Origin: JAIOTG01 sp964644045
Lineage (GTDB): Bacteria; Patescibacteriota; Patescibacteriia; Patescibacteriales; JAGXOH01
DNA: 20,162 bases
Direction: 5' to 3'
Assembly: GCA_964644045.1 (NCBI GenBank)
Contig: CAZXUK010000017.1
Span: 1 to 20,162 of the forward strand
Of this stretch, positions 6,571-13,543 are shown in pieces. The position numbers and the translations under genes were made by a program. Numbering within the stretch: position 1 is the stretch's first letter; each line of letters opens with the position of its first letter. Under the pieces are notes generated by a model. The model did not search any database, was not told the origin of the DNA, and saw only the letters and a program-made list of their open reading frames with translations.

Positions 6571-8496
6571 ATGAATTCTCAAGAAGTAAGACAAAAATAC
6601 TTTGACTTTTTTAAGTCGCAAAAACACGCCCGGATTCCCAGTGCGTCTTTAATTCCGGCGGAAGATTCTTCCACCCTTTTTACCGGCTCGGGAATGCAGC
6701 CTTTGGTGCCTTATCTTTTGGGTGAGAAACACCCTCAAGGCAGCCGGCTTTGCAATTCGCAGAAATGTTTTCGGGCCGAGGATATTGAAGAAGTGGGGGA
6801 TAATCGGCATAATACTTTTTTTGAAATGCTGGGGAATTGGTCTTTGGGAGATTATTTTAAAAAAGAGCAATTAAATTGGTTTTTCCGGTTTTTAACTCGG
6901 GAGTTGGGCCTGGACCCTGATCGTTTATATATTTCCGTTTTCGGGGGCAATGAGGAAATAGGCGTACCCCGGGACGAGGAGTCGGTGCGGATCTGGCAAG
7001 AGATCTTTGCCGAGCAGGGGATCGAGGCCAAAGTTGTGGACGGAGCCGAAAAAAAAGGACTGTCCGAAGGGAGGATTTTTTATTACGGAGAGTCCAAAAA
7101 TTGGTGGTCCAGAGCCGGCAAGCCGGCTGATATGCCCGTGGGCGAGATAGGAGGTCCGGACAGCGAGGTTTTTTATGATTTGGGTGCGGATTTGGGCAGG
7201 CACGAAAAATCTCCTTGGCGAAATAAGCCCTGCCATATTAATTGCGACTGCGGACGCTTTATTGAAATAGGTAATAGCGTGTTTATAGAATATAAAAAAA
7301 CCTCGGAGGGTTTTGAGAAATTACAGCAGAAAAATGTGGACTTCGGCGGAGGGCTGGAGAGGCTGGCCATGGTAGTGCAGGGCAAAACCAATGTTTATGA
7401 AACCGATCTTTTTCAGAATGTTTTGGATAAGATCTCTTCTCTTTCCGGAGGCAAGAAGTATCAGGATAATATAAGGGCCTTTGAAGTAATAGCCGATCAT
7501 TTAAAAGCGGCCACTTTTATTATGGGCGACCCCAAAGGCATTGCCCCCTCCAATACCGATCAAGGATATATTGTCCGGCGACTTCTCAGGCGGGCCGCTC
7601 GTTACGGCCGGCAGTTGGGCATTGCCCCCGGTGACCCCTGGTTGCTTGAGATCGGTAAAATAATTATAAAGGATTATAAGGAAATTTATCCGGAAGTTAA
7701 TGATAATTCCCAATTTGTTTTAAAGAATATAAAAGAAGAGCAGGACAAATTCGCCAAAACCCTGGAGAAGGGATTAAAAGAGTTTAATAAATGGTATAAA
7801 ATTGCTTCAGGCTGGTCCGGATACGAGGATTTGAAAGAGAAAGAAAAAAATGCGCCGAAAAAGTTGCCGGGGGAAATAGCTTTTAAATTGTTTGCCACTT
7901 ACGGTTTCCCCATTGAACTTACCGCTGAAATAGCGGAAGAGAAAGGCATGGAAGTTGATTTTGAAAGTTTTAATAAAGAATTTAAAAAACACCAGGAGTT
8001 GTCCCGCACCGCCAGTGCCGGTAAATTCAAGGGCGGTTTGGCCGATCAAGGCGAGAAGACCACTAAATTGCACACCGCCGCTCATCTGCTTTTGGCCGCC
8101 CTGCGCCAAGTGCTGGGAGATCATGTTTATCAAAAAGGAAGCAATATCACCGGAGAACGCTTGAGGTTTGATTTTTCTCATTCGGAAAAATTAAGCGAGG
8201 AAGAAAAACAAAAAGTGGAGGATCTGGTCAACGAAGCCATAGAAAAAGATCTGCCCGTAACCTGTGAAGAAATGAGTTTTAAAGAGGCCCGAGAAAAAGG
8301 AGCGGTGGCCACTTTTGAAGAAAAATACGGGGAAAAAGTAAAAGTCTATAAAATCGGCGAAGACGATCAAGTTTTTTCTTTTGAGCTTTGCGGAGGCCCG
8401 CATGTGGAAAGAACCGGGAATTTGGGGCGTTTCAAGATCAAGAAAGAGAAATCCAGCAGTGCCGGCGTCAGAAGGATCAAGGCGGTCTTGGAATAA
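6571..8496 (+). CDS. alaS: Alanine-tRNA ligase, short form lacking the C-terminal domain
   Basis: Class II alanyl-tRNA synthetase, which charges tRNA-Ala and edits mischarged Ser/Gly. It is 641 aa, against about 870 for most bacterial enzymes. Seen: N-terminal catalytic domain with motif 2 region CFRAEDIEEVGDNRHNTFFE (66-85), motif 3 DFGGGLERLA (257-266), the tRNA-recognition helical domain (about 300-460), and the editing domain with zinc ligand motifs HTAAH (501-505) and CGGPH (607-611). The protein ends at about 640, shortly after the editing domain, with no room for the DHHA1/C-Ala domain. The ATG at 6571 gives the normal N-terminus (MNSQEVRQKYFDFFKSQKH); an in-frame TTG at 6553 is less likely. 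No SD. A weak promoter-like TGGACA and GATAAA pair lies at 6534-6560. It may be co-transcribed with the response regulator. Confidence 0.95.
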   Translation: MNSQEVRQKYFDFFKSQKHARIPSASLIPAEDSSTLFTGSGMQPLVPYLLGEKHPQGSRLCNSQKCFRAEDIEEVGDNRHNTFFEMLGNWSLGDYFKKEQLNWFFRFLTRELGLDPDRLYISVFGGNEEIGVPRDEESVRIWQEIFAEQGIEAKVVDGAEKKGLSEGRIFYYGESKNWWSRAGKPADMPVGEIGGPDSEVFYDLGADLGRHEKSPWRNKPCHINCDCGRFIEIGNSVFIEYKKTSEGFEKLQQKNVDFGGGLERLAMVVQGKTNVYETDLFQNVLDKISSLSGGKKYQDNIRAFEVIADHLKAATFIMGDPKGIAPSNTDQGYIVRRLLRRAARYGRQLGIAPGDPWLLEIGKIIIKDYKEIYPEVNDNSQFVLKNIKEEQDKFAKTLEKGLKEFNKWYKIASGWSGYEDLKEKEKNAPKKLPGEIAFKLFATYGFPIELTAEIAEEKGMEVDFESFNKEFKKHQELSRTASAGKFKGGLADQGEKTTKLHTAAHLLLAALRQVLGDHVYQKGSNITGERLRFDFSHSEKLSEEEKQKVEDLVNEAIEKDLPVTCEEMSFKEAREKGAVATFEEKYGEKVKVYKIGEDDQVFSFELCGGPHVERTGNLGRFKIKKEKSSSAGVRRIKAVLE

Positions 8497-8538
8497 AGAA
8501 ATATAGATTTAAATATATATCAAAATCCACATTTCTTT
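8495..8538 (+). terminator. Possible weak hairpin after alaS
   Basis: AAAGAAAT (8495-8502) is matched by ATTTCTTT (8531-8538), with an inner GATTT/AAATC match. The stem is AT-rich and no long T tract follows, so termination is uncertain. Confidence 0.3.
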
Positions 8539-8559
8539 GAAATTAAGGCGGTTTAACTC

Positions 8560-8588
8560 TTGACAGGCATAAGATTTAGATATATAAT
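8560..8588 (+). promoter_or_regulatory. Perfect consensus promoter of the infA-ribosomal protein operon
   Basis: TTGACA (8560-8565), a 17-base spacer and TATAAT (8583-8588). This exact sigma70 consensus fits a highly expressed operon. The predicted start is near 8595, leaving a leader of about 90 bases before infA. Confidence 0.9.
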
Positions 8589-8628
8589 TTTTTTATCTTA
8601 AAAAAAGAAAAAAATAAATTAAACCAAG

Positions 8629-8680
8629 TTGGTAAAGTTTTTCGTTTAAAATACGAATATTTTACTTTACCAAATTTTTT
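8629..8680 (+). promoter_or_regulatory. Long inverted repeat in the infA leader, candidate regulatory hairpin
   Basis: TTGGTAAAGT (8629-8638) is perfectly complementary to ACTTTACCAA (8664-8673). A second perfect stem, TTCGT (8641-8645) with ACGAA (8653-8657), is nested inside. A run of six T follows (8675-8680) and the infA start comes at once. The shape resembles an attenuator or an operator that hides the translation start. Confidence 0.6.
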
Positions 8681-8686
8681 GTGTTA

Positions 8687-8932
8687 ATGAACCAAAAAGA
8701 AGAGCAAAATTCGCCGGCCGGCTCCAAGGATTTTATTGAGATGGAGGGGGAGGTAATAGAATTAATGCCCTCCACCACTTTTAAAGTTTTATTGGATAAT
8801 GGTCATGAGGTTTTGGCTCATTTATCCGGCAAGATGAGAATGAATAAAATAAAATTGTTGCTGGGAGATCGCGTTAAAGTGCAAATGAGTCCGTATGACC
8901 TAAGCCGGGGAAGAATAACTTATAGATTATAA
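8687..8932 (+). CDS. infA: Translation initiation factor IF-1
   Basis: An 81-aa OB-fold protein that binds the A site of the 30S subunit during initiation. Seen: the family pattern EGEVIELMPSTTFKVLLDNG, HEVLAHLSGKMRMNKIKLLLGDRV and the C-terminal SPYDLSRGRITYRL. It is about ten residues longer at the N-terminus than typical IF-1 (MNQKEEQNSPAGSKDF before the beta barrel). The ATG at 8687 is favoured; a GTG two codons upstream (8681) would begin exactly after the T run of the leader hairpin. No SD. First gene of the ribosomal operon. Confidence 0.96.
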   Translation: MNQKEEQNSPAGSKDFIEMEGEVIELMPSTTFKVLLDNGHEVLAHLSGKMRMNKIKLLLGDRVKVQMSPYDLSRGRITYRL

Positions 8933-8960
8933 AACAGTAAGCAATAAGGTTTTTTAAATA

Positions 8961-9000
8961 ATGCGAATTCGTTTCTTTTTATGACGGATGTAATTCGCAT
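8961..9000 (+). promoter_or_regulatory. Inverted repeat just upstream of rpmJ
   Basis: ATGCGAATT (8961-8969) pairs perfectly with AATTCGCAT (8992-9000) across a 22-base loop, ten bases before the rpmJ ATG. No T tract of terminator type follows directly. It may be a translational control site or an RNA processing signal (inference). Confidence 0.5.
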
Positions 9001-9010
9001 TTATATTTTT

Positions 9011-9124
9011 ATGAAAGTTAGAGCCAGCGTAAAAAAGATCTGTCGGGATTGTAAGGTGGTCAGGCGCAAGGGCAGAGTTAGAGTAATCTGTAAAAACCCC
9101 AGGCACAAGCAAAGGCAAGGGTAA
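9011..9124 (+). CDS. rpmJ: 50S ribosomal protein L36 (bL36)
   Basis: A 37-aa zinc-ribbon protein of the large subunit. Seen: MKVRASVKKICRDCKVVRRK and the zinc ligands Cys11, Cys14, Cys27 and His32, so it is the zinc-binding (C+) form. Its place between infA and rpsM is the conserved bacterial order. The start follows an AT-rich stretch (ATTTTT then ATG) without SD. Confidence 0.95.
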   Translation: MKVRASVKKICRDCKVVRRKGRVRVICKNPRHKQRQG

Positions 9125-9157
9125 TTTTATTAATTAGTATTTTAAGATAAATAAAAT

Positions 9158-9508
9158 ATGGCAGTAAGAATTGCGGGAGTTACTATCCCCGATGATAAAA
9201 GAGTGGAAATTTCTTTAACTTATATTTTTGGTATAGGCCGATCTCGAGCCGGAGAAATTTTGGATAAAGCCGGAATAGATAAAGATAAAAGGGTGAAAAA
9301 ATTAGTGGATGAGGAAATAAACAAATTACGGGGAGTGATTGAAAAAGAATATATGGTGGAAGGTGATCTGCGTCGAGAAGTTAAAGGCAACATCAAACGT
9401 TTGAAAGAAATCGGTTGTTATCGAGGAGAAAGACACTCCAAGGGCCTGCCGTCCAGGGGCCAAAAAACCAAAAATAATAGTCGCACCGCCAGACGGCGCA
9501 ATAGATAA
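9158..9508 (+). CDS. rpsM: 30S ribosomal protein S13 (uS13)
   Basis: A 116-aa head protein of the small subunit that contacts P-site tRNA and the L5 bridge. Seen: N-terminal VRIAGVTIPDDKRVEISLTY, the GIGRSRA helix-turn, and the C-terminal GCYRGERHSKGLPSRGQKTK followed by the basic tail NSRTARRRNR. Length and motifs are normal. It starts at ATG 9158 after an AT-rich gap without SD. Part of the infA-rplQ operon. Confidence 0.97.
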   Translation: MAVRIAGVTIPDDKRVEISLTYIFGIGRSRAGEILDKAGIDKDKRVKKLVDEEINKLRGVIEKEYMVEGDLRREVKGNIKRLKEIGCYRGERHSKGLPSRGQKTKNNSRTARRRNR

Positions 9509-9533
9509 TTTTAAATAAAGATTTTTTAATTTT

Positions 9534-10217
9534 ATGAGTCAAGAAGATAAGAAAAAACAATCAACCGGCAAAGAAGAGTCCGGGAAAGAGAACAAGGAAG
9601 AGAACAAGGAAGAGAACAAGGAAGAAAAAGCCGAGGTTAAAGAAGATCCTGCTCAAACGGAAAAAAAGGGTACGGAAGACACGGAAGACAATTCCGCTTT
9701 TAGTTTTCAAGACGAGGAGGAAAAAAAGGAATCAAAGACGGAAGAGGATGATGATTTGCCCGAAGATATTAAAAAAAAGTTAGAGAAGAACAAGGCCGAG
9801 AAAGAGAAAAAAAACAAGAAGAGCAAGAAAGTGGTACGCAAAAAAAAGAAAAAGAAAACCAAAGAAAAGGTGGAATCGGGTCAAGTTTATATCAAAGCCA
9901 CTTATAATAATACCATTGTAACTTTTGCCGATAGAAAGGGCGAGGTTATTTCCTGGGCCAGCGCCGGAGTCGCCGGTTTTAAGGGACCGAAAAAATCAAC
10001 TCCTTATGCCGCTCAGATTATAACCAAGATAGCCAGCATGAAAGCCAAGCAGGAGTATGGCTTTAAAGAGGCCAGCGTTTTTGTTAAAGGAGTGGGCATG
10101 GGCAGAGAGTCGGCCATCAGGACTTTGAACGCTCAAGGAATTTTTATTGATTCCATTAAAGACACTACCCCGATTCCGCATAATGGTTGCCGGCCCCGAA
10201 AGCCGCGCCGAGTATAA
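9534..10217 (+). CDS. rpsK: 30S ribosomal protein S11 (uS11) with a long charged N-terminal extension
   Basis: The S11 core occupies about residues 113-227: ESGQVYIKATYNNTIVTF, the central VAGFKGPKKSTPYAAQ, and the C-terminal HNGCRPRKPRRV. S11 forms part of the mRNA exit platform. The first roughly 110 residues are a Lys/Glu-rich low-complexity tail, acidic first and then strongly basic (KKVVRKKKKKKTK, about 98-110). Ordinary S11 is about 130 aa, so the protein is nearly twice the usual length. A 12-base DNA repeat (9587-9622, three copies) encodes NKEE repeats in the tail. Reading frame and operon position are intact. No ATG closer to the core is followed by a sensible S11 N-terminus, so the extension appears to be translated. 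Confidence 0.95.
   Translation: MSQEDKKKQSTGKEESGKENKEENKEENKEEKAEVKEDPAQTEKKGTEDTEDNSAFSFQDEEEKKESKTEEDDDLPEDIKKKLEKNKAEKEKKNKKSKKVVRKKKKKKTKEKVESGQVYIKATYNNTIVTFADRKGEVISWASAGVAGFKGPKKSTPYAAQIITKIASMKAKQEYGFKEASVFVKGVGMGRESAIRTLNAQGIFIDSIKDTTPIPHNGCRPRKPRRV
9587..9622 (+). repeat. 12-base tandem repeat in rpsK (three perfect copies)
   Basis: AGAGAACAAGGA is repeated three times without a mismatch, in frame, encoding repeated Glu-Asn-Lys-Glu units in the S11 N-terminal tail. Copy number could change without shifting the frame. Confidence 0.9.
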
Positions 10218-10253
10218 TTTTAGAATAAGTTAATTCCAATTTGTAAAATATAT

Positions 10254-10886
10254 ATGGGAAAAAATTTAGAACCAAAATGTAAACAATGTAGAAGAGCGGG
10301 TGAAAAATTGATGCTTAAAGGTGAGCGTTGTTTTTCTCCGAAATGTGCTATTGTAAAAAGAAATTATCCTCCGGGTATTCATGGCCCCAAGACGAGCGGA
10401 AAACAAAAGAAAAGTGAATACGCGTTGCAACTGATTGAAAAACAAAAAGCTCGAAAGCAATACGGATTAATGGAAAAACAATTTCGTTTAACCTTTGAAA
10501 GGGCTTCCCGCAAACAGGGGAGAACCGGCATAAACTTTCTTCAGCTGTTGGAATCCAGATTGGATAATGTGGTTTTTCGTTTAGGATTCGCCCCTTCTCG
10601 GAACAGGGCCAGACAATTGGTCAATCACGGACATTTTTTGGTTAACGGGCGTCGGGTTAATATTCCCTCTTATGAGATCAAGGAAGGCGATATTATTGAA
10701 GTTAAAAAGGAGAGTAAGCGCAAGAAAGTTTTTAAAAATCCGGCTGAAAAAATAAAGAATCAGGAGATCCCGGGCTGGCTTAATTTGGACAAAGAAGAAT
10801 TAAAAGGAAAAGTTTTGCATGCTCCCGGAGAAGAAGAGTTGCCCGGTGATATTAACACTCAAGTGATTATTGAATTTTATTCTTAA
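10254..10886 (+). CDS. rpsD: 30S ribosomal protein S4 (uS4), zinc-binding form
   Basis: A 210-aa primary 16S rRNA-binding protein that nucleates 30S assembly. Seen: an N-terminal zinc knuckle with Cys9, Cys12, Cys26 and Cys31 (CKQC and CFSPKC), the assembly region LLESRLDNVVFRLGFAPSRN, and the S4 RNA-binding fold ARQLVNHGHFLVNGRRVNIP. In many bacteria S4 also represses its own operon; whether that holds here is unknown. Normal length. Start at ATG 10254 without SD. Confidence 0.97.
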   Translation: MGKNLEPKCKQCRRAGEKLMLKGERCFSPKCAIVKRNYPPGIHGPKTSGKQKKSEYALQLIEKQKARKQYGLMEKQFRLTFERASRKQGRTGINFLQLLESRLDNVVFRLGFAPSRNRARQLVNHGHFLVNGRRVNIPSYEIKEGDIIEVKKESKRKKVFKNPAEKIKNQEIPGWLNLDKEELKGKVLHAPGEEELPGDINTQVIIEFYS

Positions 10887-10912
10887 TATTTAATTAATTA
10901 ACTCATTTTTTT

Positions 10913-11755
10913 ATGGAGAACATAGCCAAGCCAAACAAAATAAACTATGAAGCGGGCAAGGAGCCCAATCAAGGTACTGTTACGGTAGAACCTTTTTATC
11001 CTGGCTATGGTATGACTTTAGGCAATTCCCTGCGCCGGGTTTTGCTTTCTTCTTTGCCCGGAGCCGCGGTTACCGGAGTAAAAATCAAAGGAGCGAGCCA
11101 TGAATTTACTTCTTTGCCCCACATTAAGGAAGATGTTTTGGAAATTATTTTGAACTTGAAAAAATTAAGTTTGAAGATCGTGGGGGAGGAGGAAGAAGAC
11201 ATTAAACTGGAATTGGATGTAACCGGCAAGAAAGAAGTAAAAGCCGCCGACATAAAAAAGAACAGTAAGGTGGAAGTGATAAATCCGGATTTGACTTTAG
11301 CCAATATTACCGATGTGGGCGGAAATTTAAAAATGGAAATTATGGTAAATGCGGGACGGGGTTACAAATCCGTGGAACAGAAAAAAAGTGACAAGCAGGA
11401 TATCGGTTTTATAGAAATGGATGCGGTTTTTTCTCCGGTTGTCTCCGTGGGAATAGATGTGGAAAATGTTCGTGTGGGAAAAATGACCAATTGGGACAAG
11501 TTGATTTTAAATATTACGACCGACGGAACCTTGGAGCCCAAAGAAGCTTTTAAAAGATCGGTGGACATATTAGTGGAGCAGTTTAATTCTTTGCAGGATT
11601 TAGGTAAAGATAAAAAAGAGACAGATAAAAAAGAGGCCAAAAGCAAGACGGGTGAGGAAAGCAAAAAAGAAAAAAAAGAGAAAAAGGCAACCGCGGAAAA
11701 AAAGACCACCACCAAAAAAAGCGCAGAGAAAAAATCAACCGGCGAAAAGAAATAA
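10913..11755 (+). CDS. rpoA: RNA polymerase subunit alpha lacking the C-terminal domain
   Basis: The assembly-platform subunit of RNA polymerase. Residues 1-230 form a complete N-terminal domain: VEPFYPGYGMTLGNSLRR, VLLSSLPGAAVTGVKI, GASHEFTSLPHIKEDV, DAVFSPVVSVGIDVENVRVG and DGTLEPKEAFKRSVDILVEQ. The usual helix-hairpin-helix C-terminal domain, which binds UP elements and activators, is absent. Instead residues 231-280 are a Lys/Glu/Thr tail with no hydrophobic core. The length is 280 aa against about 315-330 typically. The frame is intact and the stop is a plain TAA, so it is not an obvious frameshift. Start at ATG 10913 without SD. Position between rpsD and rplQ is the conserved order. Confidence 0.96.
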   Translation: MENIAKPNKINYEAGKEPNQGTVTVEPFYPGYGMTLGNSLRRVLLSSLPGAAVTGVKIKGASHEFTSLPHIKEDVLEIILNLKKLSLKIVGEEEEDIKLELDVTGKKEVKAADIKKNSKVEVINPDLTLANITDVGGNLKMEIMVNAGRGYKSVEQKKSDKQDIGFIEMDAVFSPVVSVGIDVENVRVGKMTNWDKLILNITTDGTLEPKEAFKRSVDILVEQFNSLQDLGKDKKETDKKEAKSKTGEESKKEKKEKKATAEKKTTTKKSAEKKSTGEKK

Positions 11756-11767
11756 TTTTTTAAAAAT

Positions 11768-11796
11768 TTGGAAACCCGTGTGTTTTTTTTGATAAA
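11768..11796 (+). promoter_or_regulatory. Internal promoter upstream of rplQ
   Basis: TTGGAA (11768-11773), a 17-base spacer and GATAAA (11791-11796). It lies in the 95-base gap between rpoA and rplQ and would give a leader of about 50 bases. The spacing is right but the hexamers are only fair. Confidence 0.5.
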
Positions 11797-11850
11797 ATTT
11801 CAAATAACCGTTTGGGATTCCTGTTCAAGGAACTCGTAATTAGTAAAAAT

Positions 11851-12201
11851 ATGAGACATAAGAAAAAAGGAACAATTTTGGATAGAAGTAAAAAACCCAG
11901 AGAAATGATGCTTAGAAATTTGGCCGCCAGTATTGTAATTTATGAAAAAGTGAAAACCACCGAAGCTAAAGCCAAGGCGGTTAAGCCCTTGGTGGAGAAA
12001 ATGATAACCGCGGCTAAAAAAGGAGATTTAAACGCCCGTAGGAAATTGATCTCCGCCCTTCCTCAGGAAAAAGCGGTTAAAAAACTAATGGAGGTTTTGG
12101 GGGAGAAATATAAGGAAAGAGAGGGGGGATATACCCGGATCAGAAGATTGGGGTACAGAAGCGGGGATGGCGCCCAAATGGTACAAATAGAGTTAGTGTA
12201 A
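11851..12201 (+). CDS. rplQ: 50S ribosomal protein L17 (bL17)
   Basis: A 116-aa protein near the peptide exit tunnel. Seen: MRHKKKGTILDRSKKPREMM, LRNLAASIVIYEKVKTTEAK and AKAVKPLVEKMITAAKKG, plus the C-terminal GYTRIRRLGYRSGDGAQM. The ATG at 11851 matches the universal MRHKK start; an upstream in-frame TTG at 11812 is rejected. No SD. It ends the alpha-operon part, and a repeat cluster begins within a few bases of its stop. Confidence 0.97.
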   Translation: MRHKKKGTILDRSKKPREMMLRNLAASIVIYEKVKTTEAKAKAVKPLVEKMITAAKKGDLNARRKLISALPQEKAVKKLMEVLGEKYKEREGGYTRIRRLGYRSGDGAQMVQIELV

Positions 12202-12217
12202 GAAATAAGAATAAGTG

Positions 12218-12438
12218 AAATAAGTATAAAAAGTGAAATAAGTGAAATAGGTATAAAAGCTAAAATAAGTGTAAAGGTGAAATAGGTATAAAAAGTGAGA
12301 CCAAACCCCACCTAACCTCTCTTTAAATAAAAAGTAAAATAAGTATAAAAAGTGAAATAAGTGAAATAGGTATAAAAGCTAAAATAAGTGTAAAGGTGAA
12401 ATAGGTATAAAAAGTGAGACCAAACCCCACCTAACCTC
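12218..12438. repeat. Perfect 102-base direct repeat
   Basis: Bases 12218-12319 recur at 12337-12438 with an offset of 119 and no mismatch that I can find. Each copy carries the phased AT words and ends with the GACCAAACCCCACCTAACCT end of the composite element (12299-12319 and 12418-12438). Confidence 0.88.
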
Positions 12439-12534
12439 CCCTTGGAAAGGGGAGGAACCTCCGGTCTTTCTCCCCCTTTTCAAGAATACCGGTTTCTTTC
12501 TCCCCCTTTTCAAGGGGGAGATCAAGAGGGGGTT
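12418..12534 (-). repeat. Composite palindromic repeat, reverse copy
   Basis: The reverse complement of the element at 16584-17522. It contains CCTCCCCTTggaAAGGGGAGG and CTCCCCCTTttcAAGGGGGAG-type palindromes, with one diverged 31-base internal unit (containing AATACCGGT where other copies have AATTATGGT). It lies 62 bases before the rplM ATG. Confidence 0.88.
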
Positions 12535-12596
12535 TGATGGAAAAGGGAGGAAACGAAATAAGTATAAAAAGTAAAATAAGTAAAATAAGTATTTGT

Positions 12597-12944
12597 ATGG
12601 ACAGGGAAAAATATACAATTGACGCCAGTAATTATAGCGTAGGCAGATTAGCCACCCAGATCGCCGAGTTTTTGCGCGGAAAAAATAAACCGGAATTTAC
12701 TCCGCATCTGGACCGGGGAGGAATAGTGGAAGTGAAGAATGTGAAGCACCTGAAATTTACCGGCAAAAAGAGAGAGCAGAAAAAATATTATAATTATTCC
12801 GGTTATCCCGGAGGGATAAAAGAGAGAAAATTAGAGGATTTAATGGAAAAAAACCCTGAAGAAGTTTTAAGAAAGGCGGTTCGAAACATGATTCCGGACA
12901 ACAAGTTAAGGAAACAAATGTTAAAAAGATTAATAATCAGATAA
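12597..12944 (+). CDS. rplM: 50S ribosomal protein L13 (uL13)
   Basis: A 115-aa early-assembly protein of the large subunit. Seen: YTIDASNYSVGRLATQIAEF, LRGKNKPEFTPHLDRGG, and the C-terminal KAVRNMIPDNKLRKQMLKRL. It is about 25 residues shorter than E. coli L13 (142 aa). The ATG at 12597 gives the family start; the open frame back to 12534 only translates the repeat cluster and is rejected. No SD. The paired gene rpsI follows after 56 bases, as is usual. Confidence 0.95.
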   Translation: MDREKYTIDASNYSVGRLATQIAEFLRGKNKPEFTPHLDRGGIVEVKNVKHLKFTGKKREQKKYYNYSGYPGGIKERKLEDLMEKNPEEVLRKAVRNMIPDNKLRKQMLKRLIIR

Positions 12945-13000
12945 TTAACTGAATATGCCATTGGAATATATTTTGGTATGTTCAAAATTTAGAGTTTTTT

Positions 13001-13477
13001 ATGGCTAAGCAAGAAACAGCTACCAAGAAAAAAACAGAGACCAAAACTAAAAAATCGGCTTCTCAAGAGAGCAAGAAAAATAATTTTCAAGGAGAATTTA
13101 TTTTAGCTGTGGGTAGAAGAAAAACTTCTGTTTCTCAGGTCAGGTTGTATCAGGGCGGAGAAGGGGTTATAAAAGTTAATAATAAGGATTTAGAGGAATA
13201 TTTTGACGAGGACAGGGCAACTACCGTGCTTCAGCCCCTGAAATTAACCGGTCATTTAAAGGATTTGAATTTTTCCGTTTTGGCCAAAGGAGGAGGCCCC
13301 CAAGGCCAAGCCGAGGCAACCAAGTTGGGTATTGCCCGCGCCTTGATTAAATTTGATGAAGAACTACTTTCTTCCTTAAAAGCCAAGGGCTGGATCACCC
13401 GCGATGACCGCAGGAAAGAGAGAAAAAAGCCGGGCCTGAAAAAGGCGAGAAAATCTCCGCAGTGGTCCAAGCGTTAA
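13001..13477 (+). CDS. rpsI: 30S ribosomal protein S9 (uS9)
   Basis: A 158-aa small-subunit protein whose C-terminal tail reaches the P-site tRNA. Seen: AVGRRKTSVSQVRLYQGGEG, VLAKGGGPQGQAEATKLGIA, ARAL, and the C-terminal KKARKSPQWSKR with the invariant final Lys-Arg. The first roughly 30 residues are a Lys/Thr/Glu-rich extension (MAKQETATKKKTETKTKKSA and following) not found in ordinary S9. Start at ATG 13001 in an AT-rich context without SD. Confidence 0.96.
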   Translation: MAKQETATKKKTETKTKKSASQESKKNNFQGEFILAVGRRKTSVSQVRLYQGGEGVIKVNNKDLEEYFDEDRATTVLQPLKLTGHLKDLNFSVLAKGGGPQGQAEATKLGIARALIKFDEELLSSLKAKGWITRDDRRKERKKPGLKKARKSPQWSKR

Positions 13478-13543
13478 GATTTATATATTTTTATGTTTAA
13501 AGAAAAATTTCCCACAAATGACCAAGAAAAAAAGGAGGAGACA

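Larger units (their letters stand above)
12202..12596. repeat. Repeat-filled gap between rplQ and rplM
   Basis: This 395-base stretch has no gene. It holds AT-rich words such as AAGTGAAATA and AAGTATAAAA spaced about 10 bases apart, a 102-base perfect direct repeat, one full copy of the palindromic composite element in reverse orientation, and one truncated copy of its end. It matches the arrays at 1-107 and 16544-17570 but in the opposite orientation. Confidence 0.9.

Noticed and set aside
12534..12596. N-terminal extension of L13 from a TTG/ATG at 12534-12539
   Set aside because: The extra residues are a translation of the repeat cluster and the family N-terminus starts at 12597.
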